A stretch of 5,202 bases of DNA, from NCBI GenBank assembly GCA_013694795.1, contig JACDBS010000102.1:1-5202 (forward strand), written 5' to 3'. Source of the DNA: Chloroflexota bacterium (GTDB lineage: Bacteria; Chloroflexota; Limnocylindria; QHBO01). Positions 1-4,470 of the stretch are shown here, in pieces; position 1 is the stretch's first letter, and each line of letters opens with the position of its first letter. The notes under the pieces are model-generated. The model saw only the letters and a list, made by a program, of their open reading frames with translations. It made no database searches and had not been told where the DNA came from. Both the position numbers and the translations under genes were made by a program.

Positions 1-257
1 CCGTGCAGGTGCCTCCCGATGGCCGCCCCATCGTGATGCTGGCCGACCGACCGGTCACCGGCGGCTACCCGGCGCCGGCCTGCGTCATCCGTGCCGATAT
101 CGGTCGCGTGGCCCAACTGCGGCCTGGTGACAAGGTCACGTTCGCATCGGTCTCGCTGGGGGAGGCGCGTGAAGCGCTGGGCTCCGCGGAGGCAGAGCTC
201 GATGCCCTCGAGGCATCTGGTGACGACCATCTCGGTTGGATCGGCTCGCACGAATGA
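1..257 (+). CDS. pxpC: Biotin-dependent carboxyltransferase family protein, C-terminal part (5-oxoprolinase subunit C / KipA-like), truncated by window edge
   Basis: Only the last ~84 residues are visible; the gene begins upstream and the reading frame has codons starting at position 3. The GTG at position 3 is an internal Val codon. The peptide shows the conserved C-terminal block of the KipA/PxpC/allophanate-hydrolase subunit 2 family: VPPDGRPIVMLADRPVTGGYP, then an Ala/Val strand, then RVAQLRPGDKVTF. In this family the protein pairs with PxpB (KipI) and PxpA to form an ATP-dependent cytosolic 5-oxoprolinase; related proteins form carboxyltransferase domains of urea carboxylase. The last ~30 residues after the RPGD block are an acidic Glu/Ala-rich tail ending in the stop at 255-257. 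The gene runs convergently into the dehydratase, with 4 nt between stops, so no separate terminator fits between them. The family is well supported; whether the partner subunits lie upstream cannot be seen. Confidence 0.85.
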   Translation, partial: VQVPPDGRPIVMLADRPVTGGYPAPACVIRADIGRVAQLRPGDKVTFASVSLGEAREALGSAEAELDALEASGDDHLGWIGSHE

Positions 258-261
258 GCCG

Positions 262-1236
262 TCAGGCGAGGATGGCGCGCAGGGCCTCGGGGCTCACGTT
301 ACGGCCCGTGATCACGATGGCAACGTTGCGCCCGCCGACATCCACGACCCCGCCGAGAAGCGCGGCAATGCCCAGGACGGCGCTGCCCTCGAGCAGGAGA
401 TGGGGAACCTCGAGCGCCCAGCGCATGGCATCGGCGATGGCTTCCTCCTCCACCAGCACCACCTCGTCCACCAGCTTGCGGCAGAGCTTCCAGGTGATGC
501 TGTCGCGCTCGATGTTGCCGGCCACGCCTTCGGCCAGGGTGGGCGCTATGGGCATGGGGTCGACGGAGCCGGTCTCGAAGTAGCCGTACATCGGCGGCGA
601 CGCCGCCGGCTGGACACCGATGAGCCGCAGGCCGGGCTTGACCGCCTTGGCCCACAGACCAATGCCGGCGATGAGCCCGCCACCACCGATGGGCACCACG
701 ATCGCATCGGCCTCCGGCCAATCTTCGAGGATCTCGACGCCGACCGTGGCCTGCCCGGCGATGACCTCCGCATCGTTGTAGGGAGGGATGTAGATGGCGT
801 GCCCAGCGTCGTCGCGGCGGCGAGCCTCCGCCTCGGCGTCATCGGTGTCGTTGCCGATGAGCTCCACGGTGATGCGGCTCGTTTCCAGCGCGCGGAGGCG
901 CTCCAGCTTGGCTGGGGAGACGGACCTTCCCACCAGCACGGTGAGCCGCATCCCGTGACGGATGGCCGCGGTCGCCACCGCGATCCCGTGATTGCCGCTG
1001 CTGGCGGTCACCAGCGCCGCCTCCGGTCGTTCCTGGGCCACGACCGCCACCTTGTTATGCGCGCCGCGGGTCTTGAACGCGCCGGTGGGCTGGACCTCCT
1101 CACGCTTCAGTCGCACGTCGGCGGCGCCGGTCGCCTGCGTGAGTTCGGCGCTTGGCTCCAGCGGCGTGTGGAGCGCGATGCCACGCAGCCGCTGGCGGGC
1201 GGCGTTCACATCGGCCAGGGTGGGGATGCGCGGCAT
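262..1236 (-). CDS. PLP-dependent threonine/serine dehydratase-like enzyme (fold type II, no ACT domain)
   Basis: A 324-residue protein of the tryptophan-synthase-beta (fold type II) PLP superfamily, predicted to catalyse beta-elimination and deamination of L-threonine or L-serine to a 2-oxoacid plus ammonia in the cytosol. Visible motifs are the PLP-lysine block PTGAFKTRGA with Lys55, the phosphate/substrate loop SSGNHG at 79-84, PYNDAEVIAGQAT at about 152-164 (typical of threonine dehydratase and serine racemase), and the glycine loop GGGGL at 184-188. The length matches single-domain catabolic (TdcB/serine racemase-like) enzymes; the ACT regulatory domain of biosynthetic IlvA is absent. 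Near the C-terminus the usual S-G-G/A-N motif reads ITGRN. The frame is open up to 1575, but the upstream translation is Arg/Ala-rich and has no family similarity, while MPRIPTLADV is a typical N-terminus; an ATG at 1275 is a weaker alternative. No Shine-Dalgarno precedes 1236, but a TACACT box lies at -12 to -7, suggesting a leaderless message. Threonine dehydratase, serine racemase and EutB-like activities cannot be separated from sequence alone. Confidence 0.9.
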   Translation of the reverse strand: MPRIPTLADVNAARQRLRGIALHTPLEPSAELTQATGAADVRLKREEVQPTGAFKTRGAHNKVAVVAQERPEAALVTASSGNHGIAVATAAIRHGMRLTVLVGRSVSPAKLERLRALETSRITVELIGNDTDDAEAEARRRDDAGHAIYIPPYNDAEVIAGQATVGVEILEDWPEADAIVVPIGGGGLIAGIGLWAKAVKPGLRLIGVQPAASPPMYGYFETGSVDPMPIAPTLAEGVAGNIERDSITWKLCRKLVDEVVLVEEEAIADAMRWALEVPHLLLEGSAVLGIAALLGGVVDVGGRNVAIVITGRNVSPEALRAILA

Positions 1237-1242
1237 GGGCCG

Positions 1243-1248
1243 AGTGTA
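1243..1248 (-). promoter_or_regulatory. Candidate -10 box for a leaderless dehydratase transcript
   Basis: On the minus strand TACACT lies 6 nt before the ATG at 1236, at -12 to -7 if transcription starts at the A of the ATG. This is the normal -10 position for a leaderless mRNA and would explain the missing ribosome binding site. No good -35 hexamer is seen 16-18 nt upstream (the region is GC-rich), so the call rests on the -10 match and its spacing. Confidence 0.4.
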
Positions 1249-1289
1249 GGGTGTCCGCGCCTGACGGCGGCACATGGCCGGGGTCCAGT

Positions 1290-1423
1290 TGCGCTGAATG
1301 CACCCAACTACGAAGAAACGGTGCGAGCCGCCCAGGAATGCGCGTGAGCGCAACTTCTGAGCCGATCGGCGTCGATTCAGACGATGCGAGGCTCGTGCTT
1401 CGTAGATAAGTGCGCTGAATGCA
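1290..1423. repeat. 134-bp non-coding element with terminal 13-bp direct repeats and nested inverted repeats
   Basis: TGCGCTGAATGCA occurs perfectly at 1290-1302 and again at 1411-1423. Just inside, with exactly 5 nt on each side, is a perfect 8-bp inverted repeat: CTACGAAG at 1308-1315 and CTTCGTAG at 1398-1405. Because the 13-mer is itself partly palindromic, the two 26-nt ends also form an imperfect terminal inverted repeat (18 of 26 positions by my count). Further inside, CGAGCC (1324-1329) can pair with GGCTCG (1390-1395). TGCGC-GTGA-GCGCA (1339-1352) is a perfect 5-bp stem with a GNRA tetraloop, and GCCGATCGGC (1361-1370) is a perfect palindrome. There is no convincing ORF here. It could be a small non-autonomous mobile element (MITE-like), a repeated palindromic element, or a structured RNA. 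No target-site duplication is visible outside the ends. Confidence 0.5.
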
Positions 1424-1442
1424 ACACAGGACGTTGCGGGGA

Positions 1443-1823
1443 TCAGGCCGCCGGCGTCGGCTCTGGAGTCGGGCCTGGTGCGGGCGCCACGCGGACCTCT
1501 CGCAGGCGCATGCCCACCCGCATCAACGAACCGAGTCGGTCTTCGACCCGCGCACGCTCCACCGGCGTTGCCCAATGACGCAGGGTGTAGTCGATCTCGT
1601 GCTTGTGGCGGGTGGCCGTCGCGAAAAGCTCCTCGACGCGAGCGCGCACCGTCTCCTCGGGCCCGGAGGCCAGGATGGCGTGGTGCGAGTCCAGGATGTC
1701 GAGGAAGTACGAGGTCGCCAGCCGATCGAGATCACGCGAGGCATCGCGCTCCCACGGCTCCGGCGGTCCCCCGAACCCGTACCTGCGCCACTGGTGCGGC
1801 TGTACCTGCTGCATCGGTTTCAT
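1443..1823 (-). CDS. Small helical protein of unknown function, histidine-containing
   Basis: I do not recognise this 126-residue protein. From the chosen start it has a short Trp/Tyr/Gly/Pro-rich N-terminus (residues 8-25, containing QWRRYGFGGPPEPW), then three predicted amphipathic helices (about 28-54, 55-82 and 87-109), then a Pro/Ala/Thr tail (113-126) that is probably disordered. Histidines cluster on the helices: His47-His48 in a DSHH motif, and His73, His75, Glu76 and His83 in RHKHEIDYTLRH. A metal-binding helical bundle is possible but is only inference. There is no signal peptide or membrane segment, so it is probably cytosolic. The frame is open to 2003, but the upstream part is Arg/Val-rich and unlike the rest; an ATG at 1814 (9 nt after a GGGA) is an equally good start. 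It is divergent from the EamA exporter and upstream, in the same direction, of the dehydratase, from which the repeat element separates it. That it is a real gene rests on the coherent helical pattern and on the lack of a better frame. Confidence 0.6.
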   Translation of the reverse strand: MKPMQQVQPHQWRRYGFGGPPEPWERDASRDLDRLATSYFLDILDSHHAILASGPEETVRARVEELFATATRHKHEIDYTLRHWATPVERARVEDRLGSLMRVGMRLREVRVAPAPGPTPEPTPAA

Positions 1824-1928
1824 TCCCGTCCAAGCGGCTGACTCCAACACCGATGACGGTAGGCGCAACCGGATTGCCCGGCGAGTGACCGTTCCGGCTA
1901 TGCGCGGCCTTACCAACGGCTGAACCAT

Positions 1929-1958
1929 TGACCGCACCTGACCGATGCGGACCGATGC
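1929..1958. repeat. Three tandem 10-bp repeats in the divergent intergenic region
   Basis: The region between the small unknown protein and the EamA exporter contains TGACCGCACC, TGACCGATGC and GGACCGATGC back to back (consensus NGACCGATGC), with another TGACCG at 1886-1891. A 10-bp period places the copies on the same face of the helix, as in some activator or repressor binding sites. They lie 63-92 bp before the exporter start. No factor can be named and chance is not excluded. Confidence 0.35.
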
Positions 1959-2020
1959 AAACTGGCCGGCCACCTCACACCGGTTGGCGCCTCGGCGTTT
2001 CACCAGTCAGGATGGCACCG

Positions 2021-2971
2021 ATGGATTCGACGACCGAGAAGACCTCGACCCGGCTGGACTGGGCCCTCTTCATACTGCTGGGCTTCTTCTGGGGCAGCAG
2101 CTACCTCTTCATCAAGATCGGCATCGATGCTGGCCTGGAGCCATTCACGCTCGTCTCGCTGCGCCTGCTCTTCGGCCTGGTGCTCCTGGCGGTGGTGGTT
2201 CGCGTGGCGGGCGAGCCCTTGCCGCGCCAGCCTAGGATGATCGGCCACCTCGTGGTGCTTGGCTTCTTCAGCGTCGCGCTGCCATTCGGGCTCATCACCT
2301 GGGCTGAGCAGAGCGTCGACTCCAGCCTGGCCGCCGTGCTGACGGGCGCCGTGCCGTTGTTCGTCATCCCGTTCGCCGCGCTGTTCCTGCCGGCCGAGAG
2401 GATCACGATCAACGGGTTGCTCGGGATCGCGGTCGGGCTCATCGGCGTGGCGATCGTGGTCGGCTTCGACCCCGCGGACCTGGCCGGCAACGAGCTGATC
2501 GCCGAGGTCGCGCTCATCGGTGCCGCGGTCTCGTACGCCATCGGCGGCGTCTACGCCCGACGCAACGTGCACGGTCTGCGGCCCATGATCCCGGCGCTGT
2601 TCCAGGTGGGCATTGCGCTGGTCATGATGGCGATCCCGGCGCTGGTGCTCGAGCGCCCTTGGGAGCGCGGTCTGGCCCCCGAAGCCCTGTTCGCCGTCGT
2701 CTGGCTCGGCCTCCTCGGCTCGGGTGCCGCGTATCTGATCTTCTTCCGGCTGCTGGGTCATTGGGGCGCCACGCGCACCTCGCTGGTGGCTTATTTGCTG
2801 CCGATCTGGGGCATCGCCCTGGGTGCCCTCGTCCTCCAGGAGCCGATCGACGCACGCCTGCTGCTGGGAACGGCACTCGTGATCGGCGGCATTGCGCTCG
2901 TCAACCTGCGTCGCGGATCTCGTCAGCTGTGGGGACGCGGTGTGACTCCGCCGGCGCCGACCGAGGGCTAG
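2021..2971 (+). CDS. DMT-superfamily EamA-domain transporter (10 TM helices)
   Basis: A 316-residue integral inner-membrane protein of the drug/metabolite transporter superfamily (EamA/RhaT type), usually exporters of amino acids, metabolites or drugs. Ten hydrophobic segments can be counted, at roughly 14-35, 41-62, 74-94, 101-123, 128-146, 158-180, 188-210, 220-243, 250-271 and 277-296. They form two five-helix EamA repeats. The family signature of helix 1 is visible (FFWGSSYLFIKIGI, about 22-35), as is the helix 9/loop pattern ending in a Gln-Glu-Pro (LGALVLQEP) before helix 10. The tail of about 20 residues is basic then Pro-rich and probably cytosolic. The frame is open to an ATG at 1928, but that extension is hydrophilic and not family-like. 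ATG 2021 is preferred because AGGA (2009-2012) lies 8 nt upstream; ATG 2012 overlaps that motif. The substrate cannot be told from sequence. The gene stands alone, divergent from the small unknown protein. Confidence 0.92.
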   Translation: MDSTTEKTSTRLDWALFILLGFFWGSSYLFIKIGIDAGLEPFTLVSLRLLFGLVLLAVVVRVAGEPLPRQPRMIGHLVVLGFFSVALPFGLITWAEQSVDSSLAAVLTGAVPLFVIPFAALFLPAERITINGLLGIAVGLIGVAIVVGFDPADLAGNELIAEVALIGAAVSYAIGGVYARRNVHGLRPMIPALFQVGIALVMMAIPALVLERPWERGLAPEALFAVVWLGLLGSGAAYLIFFRLLGHWGATRTSLVAYLLPIWGIALGALVLQEPIDARLLLGTALVIGGIALVNLRRGSRQLWGRGVTPPAPTEG

Positions 2972-2997
2972 GTGAGCTCGGGCGACCTTCACCGGCA

Positions 2998-3066
2998 GGT
3001 GCCAACCAGGACGGGCTATGGCAACGGAGCTCGGCTGTGAGTGCCAGATGCCAACCAGGATCGGCT
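2998..3066. repeat. Pair of imperfect 20-bp direct repeats in the gap after the EamA gene
   Basis: GGTGCCAACCAGGACGGGCT (2998-3017) and GATGCCAACCAGGATCGGCT (3047-3066) match at 17 of 20 positions, 49 bp apart. The second copy runs into a small hairpin, TCGGCT-TGGGCG-AGCCGA at 3061-3078. Its left arm extended (TCGGCTTGGGC, 3061-3071) is also an exact inverted repeat of GCCCAAGCCGA at 3158-3168. I see no ORF that looks real between 2972 and 3246, so this is non-coding spacer, perhaps the remnant of a dispersed repeat. Confidence 0.4.
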
Positions 3067-3195
3067 TGGGCGAGCCGAGCGGTCGGATGCGCGCGAGTTC
3101 GGAGACCACCTGAGCGTGATCCGCTGCTGCACACGCTTCGTATCAGCTCGCGAGCCTGCCCAAGCCGACGGTGATTGGAATGTGGCAGCGCGGAC

Positions 3196-3239
3196 GGGAG
3201 GGCCGGGCAACACACGTGAGTGGGCCGCCCGGCTCTCTT
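3196..3239. terminator. GC-rich hairpin between convergent genes, possible terminator
   Basis: GAGGGCCGGGC (3198-3208) pairs with GCCCGGCTCTC (3227-3237), including one G-T pair, around an 18-nt loop; two more G-T pairs extend it. It lies 9 nt past the stop of the minus-strand SRPBCC gene and downstream of the plus-strand EamA gene, where a shared terminator would be expected. There is no U-run on the minus-strand side and only a short TCTCTTC on the plus-strand side, so it is not a classical intrinsic terminator. Confidence 0.4.
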
Positions 3240-3246
3240 CGAATCG

Positions 3247-3759
3247 TCAGCCCTCGGCCAGCATGGCCTCGAGGCGGTCCCAGGTCTCGATGGCGCCACC
3301 CACCATGCCGGTCGCCAGAGCGCCTTCGAGCGTTTCGATCGACCCCATGTGCGAGAGGGCCGTGATCTTTGTCTTCCCGCCGATGGCCTCCAGGGTCATC
3401 GTCTCCGAACCGCCCTGCGCCCCGAGCCCCTCGACGTCGAACATGAACGTCCACCTGATGCGCTCGGGCGGCTCGATCTCCAGGTATTCCCCGTAGAACG
3501 TCACGTCATTCCGGTCTGGCGCGCTGCTGACATACCGCCACGTGCCGCCCGGTCGGACGTCCATCTCGACCACGGTGGTCGTGGTGCCATGAGGGCCCCA
3601 CCAGCGCGGGATGAGCTCCGGGTCGGTGAAGGCCTTCCAGACCTGCTCGCGCGGCGCGTCGAAGGTGCGCTCGTACACGAGGTCAGTGCCGTCCGAGTAG
3701 ACGGTCGTGGTATCGGTGCTACCTCGGTCGATTCGGGTCGCGGTCATCGGTGTCGCCAT
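3247..3759 (-). CDS. SRPBCC (START/Bet v1-like) AHSA1-family protein
   Basis: A 170-residue cytosolic protein of the activator of Hsp90 ATPase homologue 1-like (AHSA1) branch of the SRPBCC fold, a helix-grip barrel with a hydrophobic ligand cavity. After a Thr-rich N-terminus of about 25 residues come LVYERTFDAPREQVWKAFTD (27-46), the hallmark RWWGP (52-56) and the PGGTWRY strand (70-76). Then follow the alternating strands FYGEYLEIEPPERIRWTF and the C-terminal helix ETWDRLEAML. No enzymatic residues can be assigned and the ligand is unknown. The start at 3759 is chosen because GGAG lies 7 nt upstream (CAGGGAGCACGAAC before ATG); the open frame continues to 3855 but those residues belong to the arsR shadow. 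The start lies inside the end of the arsR gene (41-bp overlap), so translation is probably coupled. ArsR plus AHSA1 is a widespread two-gene module in which the repressor is thought to control the SRPBCC partner. Confidence 0.92.
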   Translation of the reverse strand: MATPMTATRIDRGSTDTTTVYSDGTDLVYERTFDAPREQVWKAFTDPELIPRWWGPHGTTTTVVEMDVRPGGTWRYVSSAPDRNDVTFYGEYLEIEPPERIRWTFMFDVEGLGAQGGSETMTLEAIGGKTKITALSHMGSIETLEGALATGMVGGAIETWDRLEAMLAEG

Positions 3760-4102
3760 GTTCGTGCTCCCTGTTCTGCAGATCGCGGAGATAGGTGTCC
3801 AAGCGTTCGAAGCTCTCCTCCCAATGGGGTCGGTACTCTCCGACCCAGTCAGCAATGTCCCGCAGCGGCCCGGCCCGCAGCCGTCGTGGTCGCCATTGCG
3901 CCCGGCGTCCCTGCTCGATGAGCCCGGCCCGTTCCAGCACCCGGAGATGCTTGGAGATGGCGGGCTGACTCATGTCGAAGGGTGCGCACAGATCCTTGAC
4001 CGATGCCTCGCCTTCGGCGAGACGGGCCAGGATCGCCCGCCGAGTCGGGTCGGCAAGGGCGGCGAACGTCGTGCTAAGTGTGTCCGGCTGCCGCATGTCC
4101 AT
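3719..4102 (-). CDS. ArsR/SmtB-family winged-helix repressor
   Basis: A 127-residue dimeric DNA-binding repressor. It opens with the typical ArsR helix FAALADPTRRAILARLAEG (13-31). The helix-turn-helix follows, VKDLCAPFDMSQPAISKHLRVLERAGLI, with the recognition helix at about 45-56. After it come the wing and a long C-terminal dimer helix (PLRDIADWVGEYRPHWEESFERLDTYLRDL). The single Cys39 stands where metal sensors carry ELCxCDL, so the canonical arsenic/metal Cys pair is missing and metal sensing is unlikely. This is the sub-family usually paired with SRPBCC proteins. The start at 4102 (MDM) or 4096 fits the family N-terminus; the open frame to 4258 lies upstream of the promoter and is rejected. 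No strong Shine-Dalgarno is visible before either ATG. The upstream promoter has an inverted repeat over its -10 box, which implies autorepression. Confidence 0.93.
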   Translation of the reverse strand: MDMRQPDTLSTTFAALADPTRRAILARLAEGEASVKDLCAPFDMSQPAISKHLRVLERAGLIEQGRRAQWRPRRLRAGPLRDIADWVGEYRPHWEESFERLDTYLRDLQNREHEHGDTDDRDPNRPR

Positions 4103-4115
4103 CACTAGAGGGTGA

Positions 4116-4133
4116 TATAACCAAAGGACTATA
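4116..4133. promoter_or_regulatory. Probable ArsR operator overlapping the arsR -10 box
   Basis: TATAACCAAAGGACTATA is an imperfect palindrome with TATA at both outer ends and CC/GG inside, of the TATAACC-N-GGTTATA type I associate with ArsR repressors of this sub-family. It covers the -10 hexamer and the predicted transcription start, where a bound repressor would block RNA polymerase. Confidence 0.5.
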
Positions 4134-4156
4134 CGGGGAGTGCAGCCGGCTGTCAA
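4128..4156 (-). promoter_or_regulatory. Sigma70-type promoter of the arsR-SRPBCC operon
   Basis: On the minus strand a perfect TTGACA (4156-4151) is followed after exactly 17 nt by TATAGT (4133-4128; 5 of 6 matches to TATAAT). Transcription would begin near 4121, giving a leader of about 19 nt before the ATG at 4102. This is the strongest promoter match in the window. Confidence 0.75.
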
Positions 4157-4216
4157 GCCACCTTTGTTACGCGAGGAGCTGTGGCTTCGACGATCGGTTA
4201 GCCGTGAAAGCACATC

Positions 4217-4231
4217 CCGGATACAATCCGG
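4217..4231. promoter_or_regulatory. Perfect 15-bp palindrome containing a possible tRNA promoter -10 box
   Basis: CCGGAT-ACA-ATCCGG is an exact inverted repeat with 6-bp arms. Inside it TACAAT (4222-4227) matches the plus-strand -10 consensus at 5 of 6 positions and lies 49-54 nt before the tRNA. The -35 is weak (TTAGCC at 4198-4203 with 18-nt spacing). It may be an operator, a hairpin or chance. Confidence 0.35.
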
Positions 4232-4275
4232 AGTCGACGCGGGCCGGTCTTTGAGCACGAATCTGGCTCATCCAC

Positions 4276-4350
4276 TGGGGAGTGGCCAAGCGGTAAGGCG
4301 CCTGACTCTGGATCAGGAGATCGAAGGTTCGAATCCTTCCTCCCCAGCCA
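4276..4350 (+). tRNA. tRNA-Gln (anticodon CUG), CCA encoded
   Basis: The full cloverleaf can be drawn. The acceptor stem is TGGGGAG (4276-4282) with CTCCCCA (4340-4346), 7 of 7 paired, followed by discriminator G4347 and an encoded CCA (4348-4350). The D arm is GCC (4285-4287) with GGC (4297-4299). The anticodon stem is CCTGA (4301-4305) with TCAGG (4313-4317), around loop CTCTGGA with anticodon CTG at 4308-4310, reading CAG for glutamine. The T arm is GAAGG (4323-4327) with CCTTC (4335-4339), around loop TTCGAAT. The 5-nt variable loop is AGATC. All stems pair without mismatch, so it looks functional. It stands between the divergent arsR and the downstream tetR, with no sign of an integrated element at its 3' end. 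Confidence 0.97.
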
Positions 4351-4373
4351 ACCTTCGCCAACGGGCATTGTCA

Positions 4374-4422
4374 AGGCAGCGCGCCGGCCGTAACTGCCAC
4401 TTCCGACGAGCGGTCGCTGCCT
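4374..4422 (+). terminator. Possible hairpin terminator after the tRNA
   Basis: AGGCAGCG (4374-4381) is a perfect 8-bp inverted repeat of CGCTGCCT (4415-4422) with a 33-nt GC-rich loop, starting 24 nt after the tRNA. No T-run follows, so it would be a processing stop or factor-assisted terminator rather than a classical intrinsic one. Apart from this, 4351-4438 shows nothing that looks coding. Confidence 0.3.
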
Positions 4423-4440
4423 ACTGCCGCGGAGCTAGGT

Positions 4441-4452
4441 TGACACGAGTCA
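4441..4452. promoter_or_regulatory. Candidate TetR operator 1
   Basis: TGACACGAGTCA is a 12-bp palindrome with 5 of 6 base pairs symmetric, lying just upstream of the predicted tetR -10 box. Palindromes of this TGAC-N4-GTCA form are common operators of TetR-family repressors. The TTGACA it overlaps looks like a -35 box but is only 7 nt from the -10 box. Confidence 0.4.
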
Positions 4453-4458
4453 TATATT
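4453..4458 (+). promoter_or_regulatory. Candidate -10 box for a leaderless tetR transcript
   Basis: TATATT lies exactly at -12 to -7 relative to the ATG at 4465, so transcription would start at the A of the start codon. There is no ribosome binding site before this ATG (only AAG). The same geometry is seen at the dehydratase gene. Confidence 0.45.
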
Positions 4459-4470
4459 CATAAGATGAAT
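4456..4470. promoter_or_regulatory. Candidate TetR operator 2, covering the tetR start codon
   Basis: ATTCAT-AAG-ATGAAT is a perfect inverted repeat with 6-bp arms and a 3-nt centre; the right arm contains the ATG start codon and the left arm overlaps the -10 box. A repressor bound here would block both initiation and escape of RNA polymerase, fitting autoregulation. Confidence 0.45.

Noticed and set aside
91..1347. Long plus-strand open frame (418 codons) opposite the dehydratase
   Set aside because: It is the antisense shadow of the dehydratase: Arg/Gly/His/Asp-rich with no family motif, while the minus strand carries clear PLP-enzyme motifs.
1290..1423. T-box or other known riboswitch, or integron attC site, in the repeat element
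   Set aside because: No T-box consensus is present on the minus strand. An attC-like ACCCAAC at 1302-1308 has no matching GTTRRRY partner, and no integron integrase is in the window.
1237..1575. N-terminal extension of the dehydratase up to 1575
   Set aside because: The extra 113 residues have no family similarity and run across the non-coding repeat element and into the 3' end of the small minus-strand gene.
2000..3109. Long minus-strand open frame (369 codons) opposite the EamA exporter
   Set aside because: Its low-complexity Gln/Glu/Arg/His-rich translation is a GC-rich shadow of a well-supported ten-helix membrane protein on the other strand.
3220..3921. Plus-strand open frame opposite the SRPBCC and arsR genes
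   Set aside because: Arg/Pro/Ala-rich shadow; both minus-strand genes have strong motifs and their own promoter.
4330..4350. tRNA 3' end as an integration site of a genomic island
   Set aside because: No second copy of the tRNA 3' end and no integrase gene is present; the neighbours look chromosomal.
4167..4361. Minus-strand ORF with GWGGRIRTFDLLIQSQ
   Set aside because: This peptide is the well-known false translation of antisense tRNA sequence; it lies directly over tRNA-Gln.
4440..4445. TTGACA as the -35 box of tetR
   Set aside because: It is only 7 nt from TATATT. The best box at longer spacing (TAAGAT, 15 nt) would start transcription inside the gene, past its only good start codon. 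It fits better as part of the palindrome at 4441-4452.
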